From Rhizophagus clarus (lineage: Eukaryota > Glomeromycota > Glomeromycetes > Glomerales > Glomeraceae), in the NCBI GenBank assembly GCA_015698045.1, contig BLAL01000297.1, positions 62,001 to 126,000 on the forward strand: DNA of 64,000 nucleotides, given 5' to 3'. The position numbers and the translations under genes were made by a program. Shown piece after piece: positions 25,277 through 41,575 of this stretch. The notes under the pieces were generated by a model. That model ran no database searches. It saw only the letters and a program-made list of their open reading frames with translations, and was not told the origin of the DNA. Numbering within the stretch: the stretch's first letter is position 1; every line of letters begins with the position of its first letter.

Positions 25277-25855
25277 TTATCCTTGACAATAAGCTTTTAA
25301 ATAAACAGAAACTTCCTTTTCCTCCAAAATTCCCAAAGCTTCAGAAATAACATCTTCTCTCCCATTAAATTGTCTAATAATATCTAAACAATGAATCATA
25401 TCTCTTCTAAGATTAAGTTCTCTTGTATCTTCAGTCCAATAACCGCTTCCCCAAGGATCACATAACCAAACATCATCTTCAAAATCATATTTATTATGTC
25501 TATGTAAATAAGGGGCCATCCATCTCATAACTAATTCTCTTGTAGGTGTAAGTATTTCTGCTAAACATTCAAATGTTTGAAGATTATAAGAAACACTTGT
25601 TAATAAAGTGACAAATGCATCCATACCACAAGCTGAAGTTGGTGCATCTTCCCATATTTTTAATGATGATTCTTCATTAAAAGGTGATGCTGTGGTTGCT
25701 GTTCTACGTTTATATGATAACCATAATTCTTGTCCTGGTAATATATTTGATTTTAATATAATTAAAAAATTTCTTTCTTGATGTTCATTCGGAGCTTGAT
25801 AAACTTGTACAAAACGTTCAACGAACCGTCGTAAATCAGCTCCTTTTGGATTCAT
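25277..25855 (-). CDS. Conserved-looking protein of unknown function, 192 aa
   Basis: Intronless, 192 residues, with normal globular composition (Trp, Cys and His present, little low complexity). Visible features: an N-terminal basic helix (DLRRFVERFVQVYQ), ILPGQELWLSYKRR, a mid segment FVTLLTSVSYNLQTFECLAEI, a Trp/Asp-rich stretch DDVWLCDPWGSGYWTEDT, and a C-terminal helical region. No transmembrane segment or signal peptide is apparent. The composition and clean start after a poly-A leader make it a credible gene, but I do not recognise the family. Confidence 0.65.
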   Translation of the reverse strand: MNPKGADLRRFVERFVQVYQAPNEHQERNFLIILKSNILPGQELWLSYKRRTATTASPFNEESSLKIWEDAPTSACGMDAFVTLLTSVSYNLQTFECLAEILTPTRELVMRWMAPYLHRHNKYDFEDDVWLCDPWGSGYWTEDTRELNLRRDMIHCLDIIRQFNGREDVISEALGILEEKEVSVYLKAYCQG

Positions 25856-26013
25856 TTTTTTTTTTTTTAAAAAAAAAAAAAATAATATATATATATATAT
25901 ATTCCGTATTTGAAAGTATTATTATAATTATTATGATTGTTAATTTATAACAAAAAAAAAATTTGTTCTTTTTTTTATTACGGAAAATCTTTAAAAATTA
26001 TAGATTTTGTTTA

Positions 26014-26055
<42 letters not shown>

Positions 26056-26526
26056 TTGTCAATAAAAAAAAAAAAATAAGATCAACGTAATACCAATATA
26101 AACAACTCACCTTTTTCATTGCCAGAATCATAAGATCACAATGAGTAATAGTGTGACCTAATTTATTATATTTAGATTTGCTTATTTACTATTTGAAGAA
26201 AATAACTTTTTATTCGTCAAAAATTTTATCAATATTTATTTACCTTTTTTAAATAATTTTTACGGGATGAACAATGTATGATGTATCATTGTATCAATCG
26301 TATGACAACTGCACAATAATTTGGCAATATGACTTGAAAACTTTAATCATTTGATCTGCCACATGACCTGATCCAGCATGGATCGTTCATATTTATTTTT
26401 ATTATTACAAATATAAATTTTTTTTTAAAAATTACAAAATATATAAAATTACAAACAAACGTAAATTAATTTTAAGTAATACTGTATAAAAAAAAAAATT
26501 AAAGTAAGTCTTAATCTGTTTAAAAA
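25856..26526. other. Intergenic region
   Basis: Long A/T tracts (about 25857-25882, 26014-26053) next to the 192-aa gene's start, then unremarkable AT-rich DNA to the 3' end of the GT5 gene. No gene is supported. Confidence 0.6.
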
Positions 26527-28663
26527 CTAATATTTTTTTAGTATTTTTCTTAACTTTAGTAAAGCCGTTTGATAGACTCTATTATACTCTTCAAAAGGTC
26601 CACTAGGTCTATTCCATCCTAGTTTTAATGCATCTTTAACTAAATTCCTAATAAAAAATTCTTTTCTGATTGGATCATTATTTAATTTTATCAAGTCGTT
26701 TACAGAATTGTTTAACGCTATTTTCATTTCGTTAATCGAAAGTTCGGAATTATTTTCATCTGTTAAATTAAATAAATAAGAATTATAACTACTCACACCT
26801 GTCTTACTAATTAAATATTCTTTCAACTTTTCTGATCCACTACCAACTATCGGACATCCAAATAATAATCCTTCAGCTGCCATTAACCCAAAACTGTCCG
26901 TTTTACTTGGTACAAATAATATATCTGCTGCTGCTCTATATAAATTTCCCCAATTCAACCTAAATTCTACATCATCTATAATTACAATATTGTTAGGATA
27001 ATAATTTACAAATGGTTTTAATGAACTTATAGGAAAATCACTTTCTTGTCCCATAATTATAAATTTGACGTCTTTTGATATTAAAAGATCTATCGCCGCT
27101 TGAAAAAATTCTAATCCCTTATCATACTGAAAATTTCCAATAAATAAAACCATTGTACGATTCAAATCTTCCTTTGATAGTAATCCTTCCCTAACTAAAT
27201 GGAGTTTTGCGTTAAATTTTGATGTGGTAATAAGTGGTTGTGTAGAATTTTCTATTGATTCGGCATATAAAAGAGCTGCATCAAAATCATCAATGTTTTT
27301 TGGAAAATTCGAATTAGTTTCTAATAACAGTAAATCATCAAATGGATTAAATAAAGTAGTCTCAATTCCATTTGTAATACCAATCCACTCTCCTTTAATA
27401 GCTCTATTAAGAATACTTGGCATTATAAGTTCTTTTGCATAGAAATTCAGTGAACTTTCAACCACTTCTTGAGCAATAATTTCTGAAGTAAATGTTACCA
27501 TTTGTGCTTGATCGATCGCAATCGCTGATGGATACATTTTGCGCCCATTAAAATATTTTGGTTTTATTTTAGGATAATTTTTTAAATCTATAAATTTCTG
27601 TACATTATCGATCGCATTTGAATACAATTGCTCTTTGATATGATCATGTATAGTATAAACAATTGCTGGTTGTGGCATTTTAAATTTTTCTCTTACATAT
27701 AATGATTTCATAAATTCAATTACAAGAGCGTTTGATGATCCATGAAGGTGCACAACATCTACACCTCTAGATTCCGTTAAAGCAAAAAGTGGTGTATCGA
27801 TTTCCGCATTAAGATACGTAATTAATTCGGCAGCTGCCTTACAAAAATATATATCTTCCCAATCTCGTGATAATGGATACCGTGAAGAATAAATGTCCGT
27901 AGCACCATCAGCCGTAAAAGCTAAGTTAAGAGGAAATATTCCCCTTGGCGCTCCAATTATATAAACTTGAACCACACGAGGTTCTTCAGGATCATTTGGA
28001 TTAATCGAAACATTCCATAAAAATCTATTAACAAAAAATTTTATAGGTTGCCATTCTTGATGGCTATCTCGAATTTGCACTTCTAACTGAGCGAAATTTT
28101 GTGACTTATATAATTTCTTTATAAAAGGATAATAAGGTATTATTACATTCACATCAAGTGAACCATTATCCGCCTGTGTTCGTGCTAAACCTGTTACTGT
28201 CTGACCAATTCTACCTAATGTTGCTGGCCCAAATTCTCTGCTAACATGATAAATTGTTGTACCATTTGTTAATTCAGCCGGTATATTTTGATCTAATCCA
28301 ATATATGGTATCGAATCATATGTCTGTTTTTCTATAAATTTGACATATATATAGATATAGATATTAAAAAAATGTGAATTTACATATAAAATAAAATAAA
28401 CTTTAAAATATTATATTCCTACCTAATAAAAGTTTGTCATTTCCCTCTTTAGGGGATAATAGACTTAAGATAGTATGAAATAAAACAAGAAATAATATTA
28501 ATAAAACAAAATATATAAAATGTTTATAACGTTGTTTTTCAAATAAAATTAAAATTTGATTAATTGTACGTCTAAACCTATTCGCGAAAGGTTTGGGGGT
28601 ATGTTCAGATGGTACACGAATAGTTGGTGAAACTGATCTTGTTCTAGCTTTCAGTGGTTTCAT
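26527..28663 (-). CDS. Type II membrane glycosyltransferase with starch/glycogen synthase (GT5-like) domain
   Basis: Two exons, 28663..28423 and 28331..26527, giving 681 residues. A basic cytosolic tail (about 48 residues) precedes one transmembrane segment (residues about 49-69, FIYFVLLILFLVLFHTILSLL in two halves), so the catalytic part should face the secretory lumen or outside. The GT5-like N half has IYHVSREFGPATLG and GQTVTGLARTQADNG followed by VNVIIPYYPF; later come VDVVHLHGSSN, ITNGIETTLFNPFDD, a VLFIGNFQYDKGLEFF block and the donor-site region LFVPSKTDSFGLMAAEGLLFGCPIVGSGSEKL (read in parts). Related domains form alpha-1,4-glucan chains or, in fungal alpha-glucan synthases, part of wall polymers. 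Here the domain stands alone with a membrane anchor. The substrate is not predictable from the sequence. Confidence 0.85.
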
Positions 28664-29080
28664 ATTATTATTCTTTTTAATAAATTTATATTATTTTCTA
28701 TTTTTATTTTATTTTTAAATAATATAAAACCAAAAACAGAAAATACAGAGAAAATTATTAAAGGAATTGGAAAAAATTTTTGAAGGTGATTTTATATGGG
28801 CAAATTTAATTTATTTTATTGTCGTACTCATGTACATCAGGTAAATCCGCATTAACCAATAAGGGATATAGAACGAAATCTAAAAAATCTAATATTACGA
28901 TTTAAATTTGGAATCTGGTATTTTAAAACGGACCCAATTAACCTAATTAACCAAAAATGATGTAATAATTCATGGATATTACCGCATCTAACGGTTCGGC
29001 GTGCTTGATAAATCTTGGTACAACAACATTGTTCGAATCCTATAAAAGCAGCTGATATGTTGCAATAAGTCACTTAAACA
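28664..29080. other. Divergent intergenic region
   Basis: The GT5 and ATPase genes diverge from here. A/T-rich near the GT5 start; the half near the ATPase is more balanced (about 28850-29070) but has no gene. A tRNA-like TTCGAATCC at 29031-29039 was checked and rejected. Confidence 0.55.
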
Positions 29081-33738
<4,658 letters not shown>

Positions 33739-34685
33739 AGTCAAATATGATAAGATATTTTAATTACTTATTAGGATAAATCACCCTTTTAATTTCTTTT
33801 TTTTAATTTTATCAAAGTACTTGTATATATCTTTAATTTGTTATTGTAATTGCCCTTTTTTAAAAAAAAATTAATCTTAATATTTTTATTTGTTGCCAAT
33901 TCTTGACAAAAGAACAAACAAACAATAATTAATTAATTAGTAGTAAAAGATAAAAAAATAAAATAAAATAAAATAATAAAATCGTTAGAAATCAAATGAT
34001 ATAACAATTTATAGTTCTTTAAATGATTTTCGTTTGAAATTGGACCATCTCTATATATATTGAAACGAAAAATTGTTGCAAAAAAAGTAGTTTGATGAAT
34101 CATTTAGCGATTTATAAAAGAAATAAGTTACTTGTTTGCGGATGTAGAAAGGTTCATAGTATTAAAAACATCAAGGACGATTATATAATTGAAACGATGA
34201 CATATGAAACAGCTGGTACTGAAAAGAGATGATTCTGCAGAAAATATCGGTATTTAATTATAATGCCTGAAACAACCGACAAACATAAACGAATTTCTGA
34301 AAGATCATAAGAATGTAATAAAATCTTTATTGGATATTTTTGCATATTAAATTAATGACTGCAAAAAAAATTACAAAACAACAAAGTGGCACGTCAGTCG
34401 TAAAGTCTAAATTCTATTTGTTCTTTGAATATTAATTTTTTGCTAACTTCGAAACGAAGTGGATTACCAACGCAAGATATTTGCATTATTATTATTATTA
34501 GTTATACTTATATTAATTTTATCATATTAATTTTTTTTTTTTTTTAGTCGCCAAATATTATACCCATATTAATTTTCATAAATAATGTCTACATTAATTA
34601 TATAAAATAAAAATAAAATTGTTTTAGATGGTATAAAACCTTTTTTCTATAAAGCCTTATATTTGAATCGTTTGTTTTAAAGGCA
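33739..34685. other. Convergent intergenic region
   Basis: 3' flank of the ATPase and of family copy A. Around 34080-34330 there is a less A/T-rich stretch with short frames but no recognisable protein. T-run near 34530-34545. No gene is supported. Confidence 0.55.
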
Positions 34686-37600
34686 TCATTTGCTTGCGTA
34701 CAGAAAATTTAGGTTTTCTTTTTCCTTTTCAGATAATTCAGGTTTACTCGAATTATTAGATAATTTTCTTAATTTTTCTTTATTAACAGCTGCTTGATGA
34801 GCTTTAGCAGCCTTATCAACTAGAATTTCCACTTCTTTAACAATTTTCTTGAATGTTCTTAATAATGATGATGACTCTTCATTATCTTGCATATTGGTTT
34901 CTTGCTGTATATTTATAACATAATTTTCTTTAATAACGTTAATTATGGTAGTACTATCTAATCTATTATAATCACGTGGCAGCATATTTTTTAAAGTATT
35001 CATATCACGTTCATCATAGGAAGATGGTAATAGCACTTCTAATGCATCATCATCCTTTTCACTGTATGGAGGTGGTGGCGGTAATATTTCTTCATCATTC
35101 ATTTCATAATTAACCAAACATAAGTTATCATCAAATTCTTCTACGAAATTATAATAATTATATTGAGTACTATAATGAAAATTTGAAATATTTAGTGGTT
35201 CCTTCGTATCATTCGCGTTCTTCACCAAAATAGTTACGTCATCCAAATAATTCTGATGTTTAAGTATCTCGTCAACATCAAATATTATTTCATAATTATC
35301 TAAATATAATGTATTGTCAAATTCTTCTATGTTATATTGATTTGCTGAAATTCTAGGCAAAACTTTCATATCCTTCACATTGCTCACAATTGCATCATCT
35401 GAAATAATCATATTATCATCCAAGTATTTCTGATGATTAAGAATTTCATCAACATCAAATATTATTTCATAATTATCTAAATACAATGTATTATCAACTT
35501 CTTCTATGTTATATTGATTTGCTGAAATTCTGGGTAAAGCCTTCACATCTTTCACATCACTTACAATTGTATCATCTGAAATAATAATAACATTATCATC
35601 CAAGTACTTTTGATGATTAAGTATTTCATCAACATCAAATATTATTTCATAATTATCCAAATATAATGTATCATCGAATTCTTCTACATTATATTGATTT
35701 GTTGAAATTCTGGACAAAGCCTTCACATATTTCGTATCAATTATGTTTCTCTCATCTGAAATAATAACATTATCATCCAAGTATTTTTGATCATTAAGTA
35801 TTTCATCAACATCAAATATTACTTCATAATTATCCATATGCAATGTACCATCAAATCCTTTTGTAAAATTATGAAAGTTGCTGTGTTGAGGCAAATCTTT
35901 CACAATATTCACAACATTCAAATCATTTACATCACTTCTTGCGTCGTTTACGTTATTTGTATCATTTACAATCGCTTTTTCTGAAATAATTTTATTGCCC
36001 GAAAAGTTCTGATATCCGAGTTTTTTAATATCTTTTACGTTATTTACAACTTTAATTTTCTCGGCGACATCATTTGCAGCTTCTTTCTCGACATCCGCAA
36101 CGTCATTTGTATTGTCAGGATTTGACGCTTTCTTCTCGGTGGTTGGATTCTCTTCAACGGCGGTTCTTTCTAAAATTTCTTTTAATTTTGATAAAATTGA
36201 ACTTTCCTTTCCATTTCCATCATTTCCATCCAAAATTTCTTTTAATTTTGATAAAATTGGTCCTATTTCATCCCTTCTTTCCTTATCTCCTTCCAAAATT
36301 ACTTTTAATTCCGAAAAAGCCCGTTCATCAATAACTTTACCCTCTAACGATTCAATATATTCAATTCTTTTTCTTTTTGCCTCCAAAATTTCTTTTAGTT
36401 CCGATAAAATCGAATCTTCATTAATAGCTTTGTTCTTCAACAATTTACTATATTCCGCTTTAATTTCATTAATATCTCTTTCAATTTTACGTCGTTCTTC
36501 AAATAATTTTTTTACTCCTTCAATAATTTGATTACGTTGTTGCCGATGTTCTTTTTGGGAATTCGATAAAGTATTTATTACTTTTTTTGGAAAACTCAAA
36601 CTACGAGGTTTTTTCTCATGAGTATCAGGAGTAATGAGATTAGAGTCAGAATTAGATCGATCCATAGGAGTCGAAGTAATAGGAACTTTAGACCAGATTT
36701 TGAAATTAAATTCGATCTATAATAAAAATTTAATTCTCGTTATAAAAATAAATATTTAATAAAAAAAAAAAGGTTTTTTTTTATTTACCTCATTTTTGAT
36801 TTCTACTTTTTGAGTATTTTCTTTTATAATATATAGAACTTCCACAGCCTTAAAAGTTAATTGCTTTTTTATGTGAGTATTGATCATTTCATTACATAAA
36901 GGAATTATTTTTTTAATATATCTTTTTATTTGAGGGAAAAATTCTTCAAGAATTCGTTGGATTAAATGCAAATATCCGATTAAAAGAGTATCAATATTGT
37001 CAGGTAAAGAGTATCCTAATAATTCTCTAAAAAAAGGGAAAAAAGGGATTAATAACGGATATATAATAATTATCTTTGGAAAACAAAGAATTCATGCATA
37101 CCCTCCAGATTTTAGTACTTTATATTCAACATTTCGATATGTTGTATTTTTCTTTTTTACTCTTTCGAATTCTTTAATTGATAATTTAATTAAATTCTTG
37201 GAGAATTTTTTAATATTTTCCAAGTTCTCCGAAGATTGTTGACGTAAATCGAAGTAAGTTTCATATATTTCTTTCCAACCCTCATACCATATCCCAGCGG
37301 GATATTCAAACTAGTTAAATTGGCGCAACGATAAAAAAATTTTTAATTGTGACGAGATATAGCATTTGAGGAAAAAAAAAAAAATTTTTATTTGTGTTAC
37401 TTACGTCCAAAACATTAGTTAATGAAGCAAGAGCTTGCAAATATTGGCTCTGCACAGCATTAACGATAACATCCACAACATTACCACCTGCTGATACAAT
37501 ATTATCAAGATCTGATTGATCATCTTTAATTTTTCGCAAGCAATTTCGAATTTCACGAAGTTTGAACATGACGTTAGCATTAATTTCATTCTTATTTCTA

Positions 37601-38198
37601 TAAGTTGTCCAGAATTTCGAGAGAGATTTATAAAATGAAGTACGAGTATCTGAGTTTATCATTTCAACAGATTGAGAGATTATATACAACACTGATGACA
37701 TAGTGTTTCTACATAAAAATGTGATTGGTTAAAAGAAAGAATCAGTATTTGAACAATTTTACGTACTAAAAAAGTGTACTTACAGAAAAAATTCTAATTG
37801 TGCTATAGTAGAGTCATCATAATAACTCCATTGGTAATCCGAAAGACATTTTGCCGCACTAATAGCGAATTTTATCACTAAACGAAAGAAAAAAAATTTT
37901 AAAATTTCATTCTAAATGATGGTCCACGCGGTACAAAAAAACCATACCTTTCTCATCTTCAGCCACCTCATTAGGACGACCTATCGAGCTTTCCATTAAA
38001 CGATTCGTTTCATATAAAGCATAATTATAAATTCTAAAATAAGTCGTGATAATTAGGAAATGAAAATTTAGTATGTATGCTACCATTTTCTAAATCTTTA
38101 CAATTGCGTACTTACAAACAATTTTCATCTGTTAATAAGTTGAGAGTATCTTGATATTCTTTAATTTGTGTCTCTGATATTATTATGTTTGAAGTCAT
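34686..38198 (-). CDS. Array family copy A, intact, 1,014 aa, unknown function
   Basis: Seven exons: 38198..38116, 38033..37948, 37877..37784, 37708..37405, 37310..37102, 37026..36789 and 36716..34686; all GT-AG with summed length of whole codons. Exons 1-6 (about 338 residues) are predicted all-helical: MTSNIIISETQIKEY start, YNYALYETNRLMES, YQWSYYDDSTIAQLEFF, INANVMFKLREIRNCLRKI, FEYPAGIWYEGWKEIYETYF, LPDNIDTLLIGYLHLIQR. Exon 7 carries KKLFEERRKIE coiled coil with ILSKLKEILE repeats, an acidic stretch, four 59-60 aa repeats around NYEIIFDVDEIL, a PPPPPYSEK segment (PPxY), and the end motif VINIQQ followed by a TFKKIVKEVEILVDKAAKAH helix. No transmembrane or signal peptide is seen. Nothing matches a family I know. 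The upstream flank is shared with copy B. Confidence 0.8.
35240..35880 (-). repeat. Four 177-180 bp in-frame tandem repeats inside copy A
   Basis: The word AAATATTA[TC]T that encodes the EIIFDVDE region (EVIFDVDE in the most N-terminal unit) recurs at 35281, 35458, 35638 and 35815, i.e. every 59-60 codons. Each unit encodes an NxxE-x-DxTLYLDNYEIIFDVDEIL core followed by QKYLDD and an ISDD-VSDV-K linker. Units differ by substitutions and by one codon in length. Confidence 0.8.
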
Positions 38199-39130
38199 TT
38201 TGCTTTTTTTTTTTTTTGAAAAATTCTACATGGTAAAAGCGGTTGAATTTATTTATTGTCTTGTTACACAAATGACGCTTATTTTTTTTAATCGCAGTTT
38301 ATAATTAGTATTTTAATTAATTCAATAGCGGGGAAATCTATTTTAGCTTTGTAAGAAGGAAAATCCTCGCGAAAATAGAGGATTAGGAAAGAACAACAAT
38401 GAGTCAGAATGCGGCTTGGTAATCAAAATATGCGTAATAAGTAAATATAAAAATATTACAATCTCTGATATCGGAATTTCGGTAATTCCCTACATTGCGT
38501 TGCATCTAATTATTCTTGGTATTTTAGCATTTAAAAAAATATATATAGTTAGTCCTATTATAATTCATCATATTTAAACTAAAAAAAGTTGGTTCGAACA
38601 AAATCAATCGCTTTTTAAATTCTCTAAGAAGATTCATTGAATTTCCATCTATTAATTATCTCGAATAAATTATGACTATGCATACCTAATAATGTACAAG
38701 TGTTTGCATTGTGTACGATTTACGTAAGCATGTGCGAAATGCACAGATTGATCAGAAAAAATGATTTCCTTTGAAATAATGGGTTTTTTTTTTTAAATAA
38801 GAACAAAATTAAATGAAAAAAACTGTATTTCCTAGAGATTGATTCTAGACCAAAAACGGTCAAAAATATACCACGAGTTGAAATGTTGAATGTAACAATA
38901 AAAAAAAATTCCGGGGATTGTAAAATACAAAATAATAACCACTTTTAACAAATTTAAAGTACCCTTTCAGACTGATGAAAGAAAAAAAGACTTTGACCCC
39001 TAAAATATAATCACTTTTTCTTTATTTATTTCCCCATGCATAAAAAATCCCCATGCATAAAAAATCATACTAAAATTTTTTTTCTATGTCTGATGCTTCG
39101 TTCTAATGAACATAAATGGTAAATAATCAG
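38199..39130. repeat. Upstream flank of copy A, duplicated upstream of copy B
   Basis: Several stretches match 47064-47990 in the same order: ATTCCCTACATTGCGTTGCATCTA (near 38485; 47410 in the other), ATACCTAATAATGTACAAGTG with CATTGTGTACGA (near 38683; 47527), and TTTGACCCCTAAAAT followed by CCCATGCATAAA (near 38992; 47880). The duplication unit therefore includes about 0.9 kb of 5' DNA. No gene is seen in it. Confidence 0.7.
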
Positions 39131-39199
39131 TTTTTGTGTTTCATCGTATTACGTCAATTAAAAAAAAAAAAAGAATAAAATAAAGAATTATAAGAGTTA

Positions 39200-39780
39200 T
39201 GTGGCTAAGAGGAATTCTATATTTCTAAAGATAAGAAAATTCGCCACGGAGTGGTTTGCGTAATCATGTAATTTTCGAAAAAATTTTCGGAATTCTACAC
39301 TTCTAAGGATAAAAAATTCGTCATTGAGAATTACCCTTTTAGGCTAACCTGTGGCTTGTGTTATCATGTACTTTTCAAAGAATTTTCGGAATTCTACACT
39401 TCAACAATTCGCCACTTTAGGTTAACCTGCGACTTGCACAATCATATACTTTTCAAAAGAATTCCACACTTTCTGAAGATAAGAAATTCGCCACTGAGAA
39501 TTACCCTTTAGGCTAACCCTGTGGCTTGCGTAATCATGTAAGTGAAAGCTCGTTATAGTGAACTGTTGATTCCAGCCATTATTGTTCACAATAACGAGAT
39601 TTTTACTAATAGTTCACTATATCGAATGATAAAAAAATGAATTGGGGAAAATAAAAAAGTTCACTATAACGAAAGTTTACTATGTGTTCACTATAACGGG
39701 ATTCACTATAACGAGCTTTAACTGTACTTTCGAAAGAATTTTTCAAATCTTACGCTTCTAATTTTACCCGAGATTTATTA
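39200..39780. repeat. Diverged ~115-bp tandem repeat, about four copies
   Basis: Units run GGAATTCTACACTTCTAAGG - AAATTCGCCACTGAGAATTACCC - TTTAGGCTAACCTGTGGCTTG - CGTAATCATGTACTTTTCAAA. Copies start near 39209, 39290, 39390 and 39466, and the last one is split by a MITE at 39541-39725. The first and third units have internal deletions. An inverted partial copy lies at about 40225-40275. Confidence 0.7.
39541..39725. mobile_element. 185-bp MITE with TA target duplication (pogo/Tc1-like)
   Basis: Ends are AGTGAAAGCTCGTTATAGTGAA (left, split here: AGTGAAAGCTCG + TTATAGTGAA) and its complement TTCACTATAACGAGCTTTAACTG. They are inverted over about 22 bp with one mismatch. Both sides are flanked by TA (39539-39540, 39726-39727). 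The flanking text ATCATGTA / TACTTTCGAAAGAATT joins into the ATCATGTACTTTTCAAAGAATT seen uninterrupted in neighbouring tandem-repeat units, which gives the empty site. It has no coding capacity, and internal subrepeats of TTCACTATAACG occur near the right end. Confidence 0.85.
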
Positions 39781-40364
39781 GAATTACGCGTAGACCAATG
39801 AATTTATGAATATTTCTTAATACTCTTTATATATCATGAAAATGATGAAATACGACTTTTTTATTTATACATTGACACTATAACAAACATTTTATATTTT
39901 GTCACAGTATTTGTACTTTATTTATAAACTATATAACTGGCACGTGCTATATATACTACTATGTATATTATATTCTTTCTAATTCTATTAATTCAGTTCT
40001 TAACTAACTGTATAAATTAGTGTGAAATTATTACATTATTTTGTAAATGATTTTAATCTTTAAATATAAAACGCATTTTAACTAAAATTACTAAAATTTA
40101 AGTGAAAATTTATGATGTATAATATGTCCAGGATCAAGTGCGTGCGATACTAAATCTCAAGATAGAATGTTTTTCAAGTATTAAAATTCCACCGGCACAC
40201 CATAATAATGGTTCAAGAACAAGCTACAGGGTGGCCTAAAAGGGTAATTTTCAGTGATGAATTTTTTATTTTGGGAGATACATTAAAATATCACATGATG
40301 CAAACATTTTAAAATGTCAATGATCTTTTTGAGGATTTGGATGACTCAATTTATGATTTTCTTT
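39781..40364. repeat. AT-rich spacer with inverted partial copy of the 115-bp repeat
   Basis: About 40232-40275 reads GGCCTAAAAGGGTAATTTTC - AGTGATGAATTTTTTATTTT, the reverse complement of AAAATTCGTCATTGAGAATTACCCTTTTAGGC from the array at 39310-39350. The rest is AT-rich with no gene. Confidence 0.6.
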
Positions 40365-41575
40365 CGTGTCCAAGAGTCGAAGTGGGATTATCAGGGTAGA
40401 ATAAATAGTGTAAGAAGATAAAAGTCGTGAAGTAGTCACAAAGATTGAAGTGACAGGAAAATTAGATCAGGTTTCGAAATTCAATTCAATCTATTATAAA
40501 TTAATAAATTTTAATTTCAGTTATAAGAAATATATGTATCTGATTTATTATGATTAAAAAAAGTTTTTTTTTTTTATTCCTAATCTTTGGTTTCTACTTT
40601 TCGAGTAATCTCTTATAACATATAAAACTTTCACAGCTTTAAAAGTTAATTGTTTTTTTTTCAAATGAGTATTGGTTGTTTAATTATTTTTTTTCTTAAT
40701 GTATCTTTTTATGAGGGAAAAATTTCAAGAATTTTGTTGAACTAAATGTAAGTATCCGAATAAAAGAAAATCCATATTATCAGGTAAAGAATATCCCAAT
40801 AATCCTGTAAAAAAAAGAAAATAATTAATGGTTGGTAGTGAATTTTGAAAAAAAAATAAAAACGAAAAATGTTAATTCATACATACCCTTTAGAGTTAAA
40901 CATATTCAAGGATTTCGATATTTGTATTATCTTTAGACGATTGACTTAAGCAGTTTCTGGAGAATTTTTAATATCATCTAATTGAAGATAAATTTTAAAG
41001 ATCTCTGAAGTAAGTTTCATGCATTTCTTTCTAATCATTATACCATCTTCCAGCATAATATTCAAACTAAATTAAAGTGTTGCAACGATGAAAAAAATTC
41101 AATCTTGGCGAAGCAAATTAGATATAAAATTTGAAAGAAATTTTTTTTTATGTTACTTACTGTACAGTACATCCAAAACCTTAGTAATGGAGGCAAGTAT
41201 TCGCAATTGTACAACATAAATAAAAACTCGATTGATCATTAACTTTTCGCAAGCAAGTTCGAATTTCAATTAAATCTGAACATGACATTAGTATTGGCGT
41301 AATTCGTATTTCTTTCATATTTTGCCAGAATTTCGAAGTTGACTTATAAAAGGGGAAGCACGAACATCCGTATTGAGAAAGTAAATACTAAAGACATTGC
41401 GTTTCTACGTATAGTATTTAATGTGATTGGTTAAACGGTATTTGAAAATTTTAAGTTATAAATAGTATGTTAAAAAAGTGTACTGTGCTGTAGTAGAGTC
41501 ATTATAATAAGTCCTTTTATAATCCGAAAGGTAGTGTATAGTTTATAAGAACTTTATCACTATAAACAGTATGTG
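40365..41575 (-). pseudogene. Array family relic E (exons 3-7 start)
   Basis: Collinear with copies A and B: the beginning of exon 7 (about 40365-40497, resembling the serine-rich start in copy B), exon 6 (about 40575-40805, KAVKVLYVI...KRYIKK-like, with deletions), exon 5 (about 40890-41070), exon 4 (about 41170-41400) and exon 3 (about 41480-41570, next to an AGTAGAGTCATTATAATAAG segment). Small deletions and stops break every exon. Most of exon 7 is missing and exons 1-2 are not clear. The exon 7 remnant is closest to copy B by eye. Confidence 0.75.

Noticed and set aside
28950-29045. tRNA-like TTCGAATCC (B-box-like)
   Set aside because: The flanking bases cannot form a T stem and no acceptor or anticodon arm could be folded.
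40229-40275. WPKRVIFSDE frame resembling the Tc1 transposase motif
   Set aside because: The DNA is the reverse complement of the 115-bp satellite unit near 39310-39350, and no other transposase motif is nearby.
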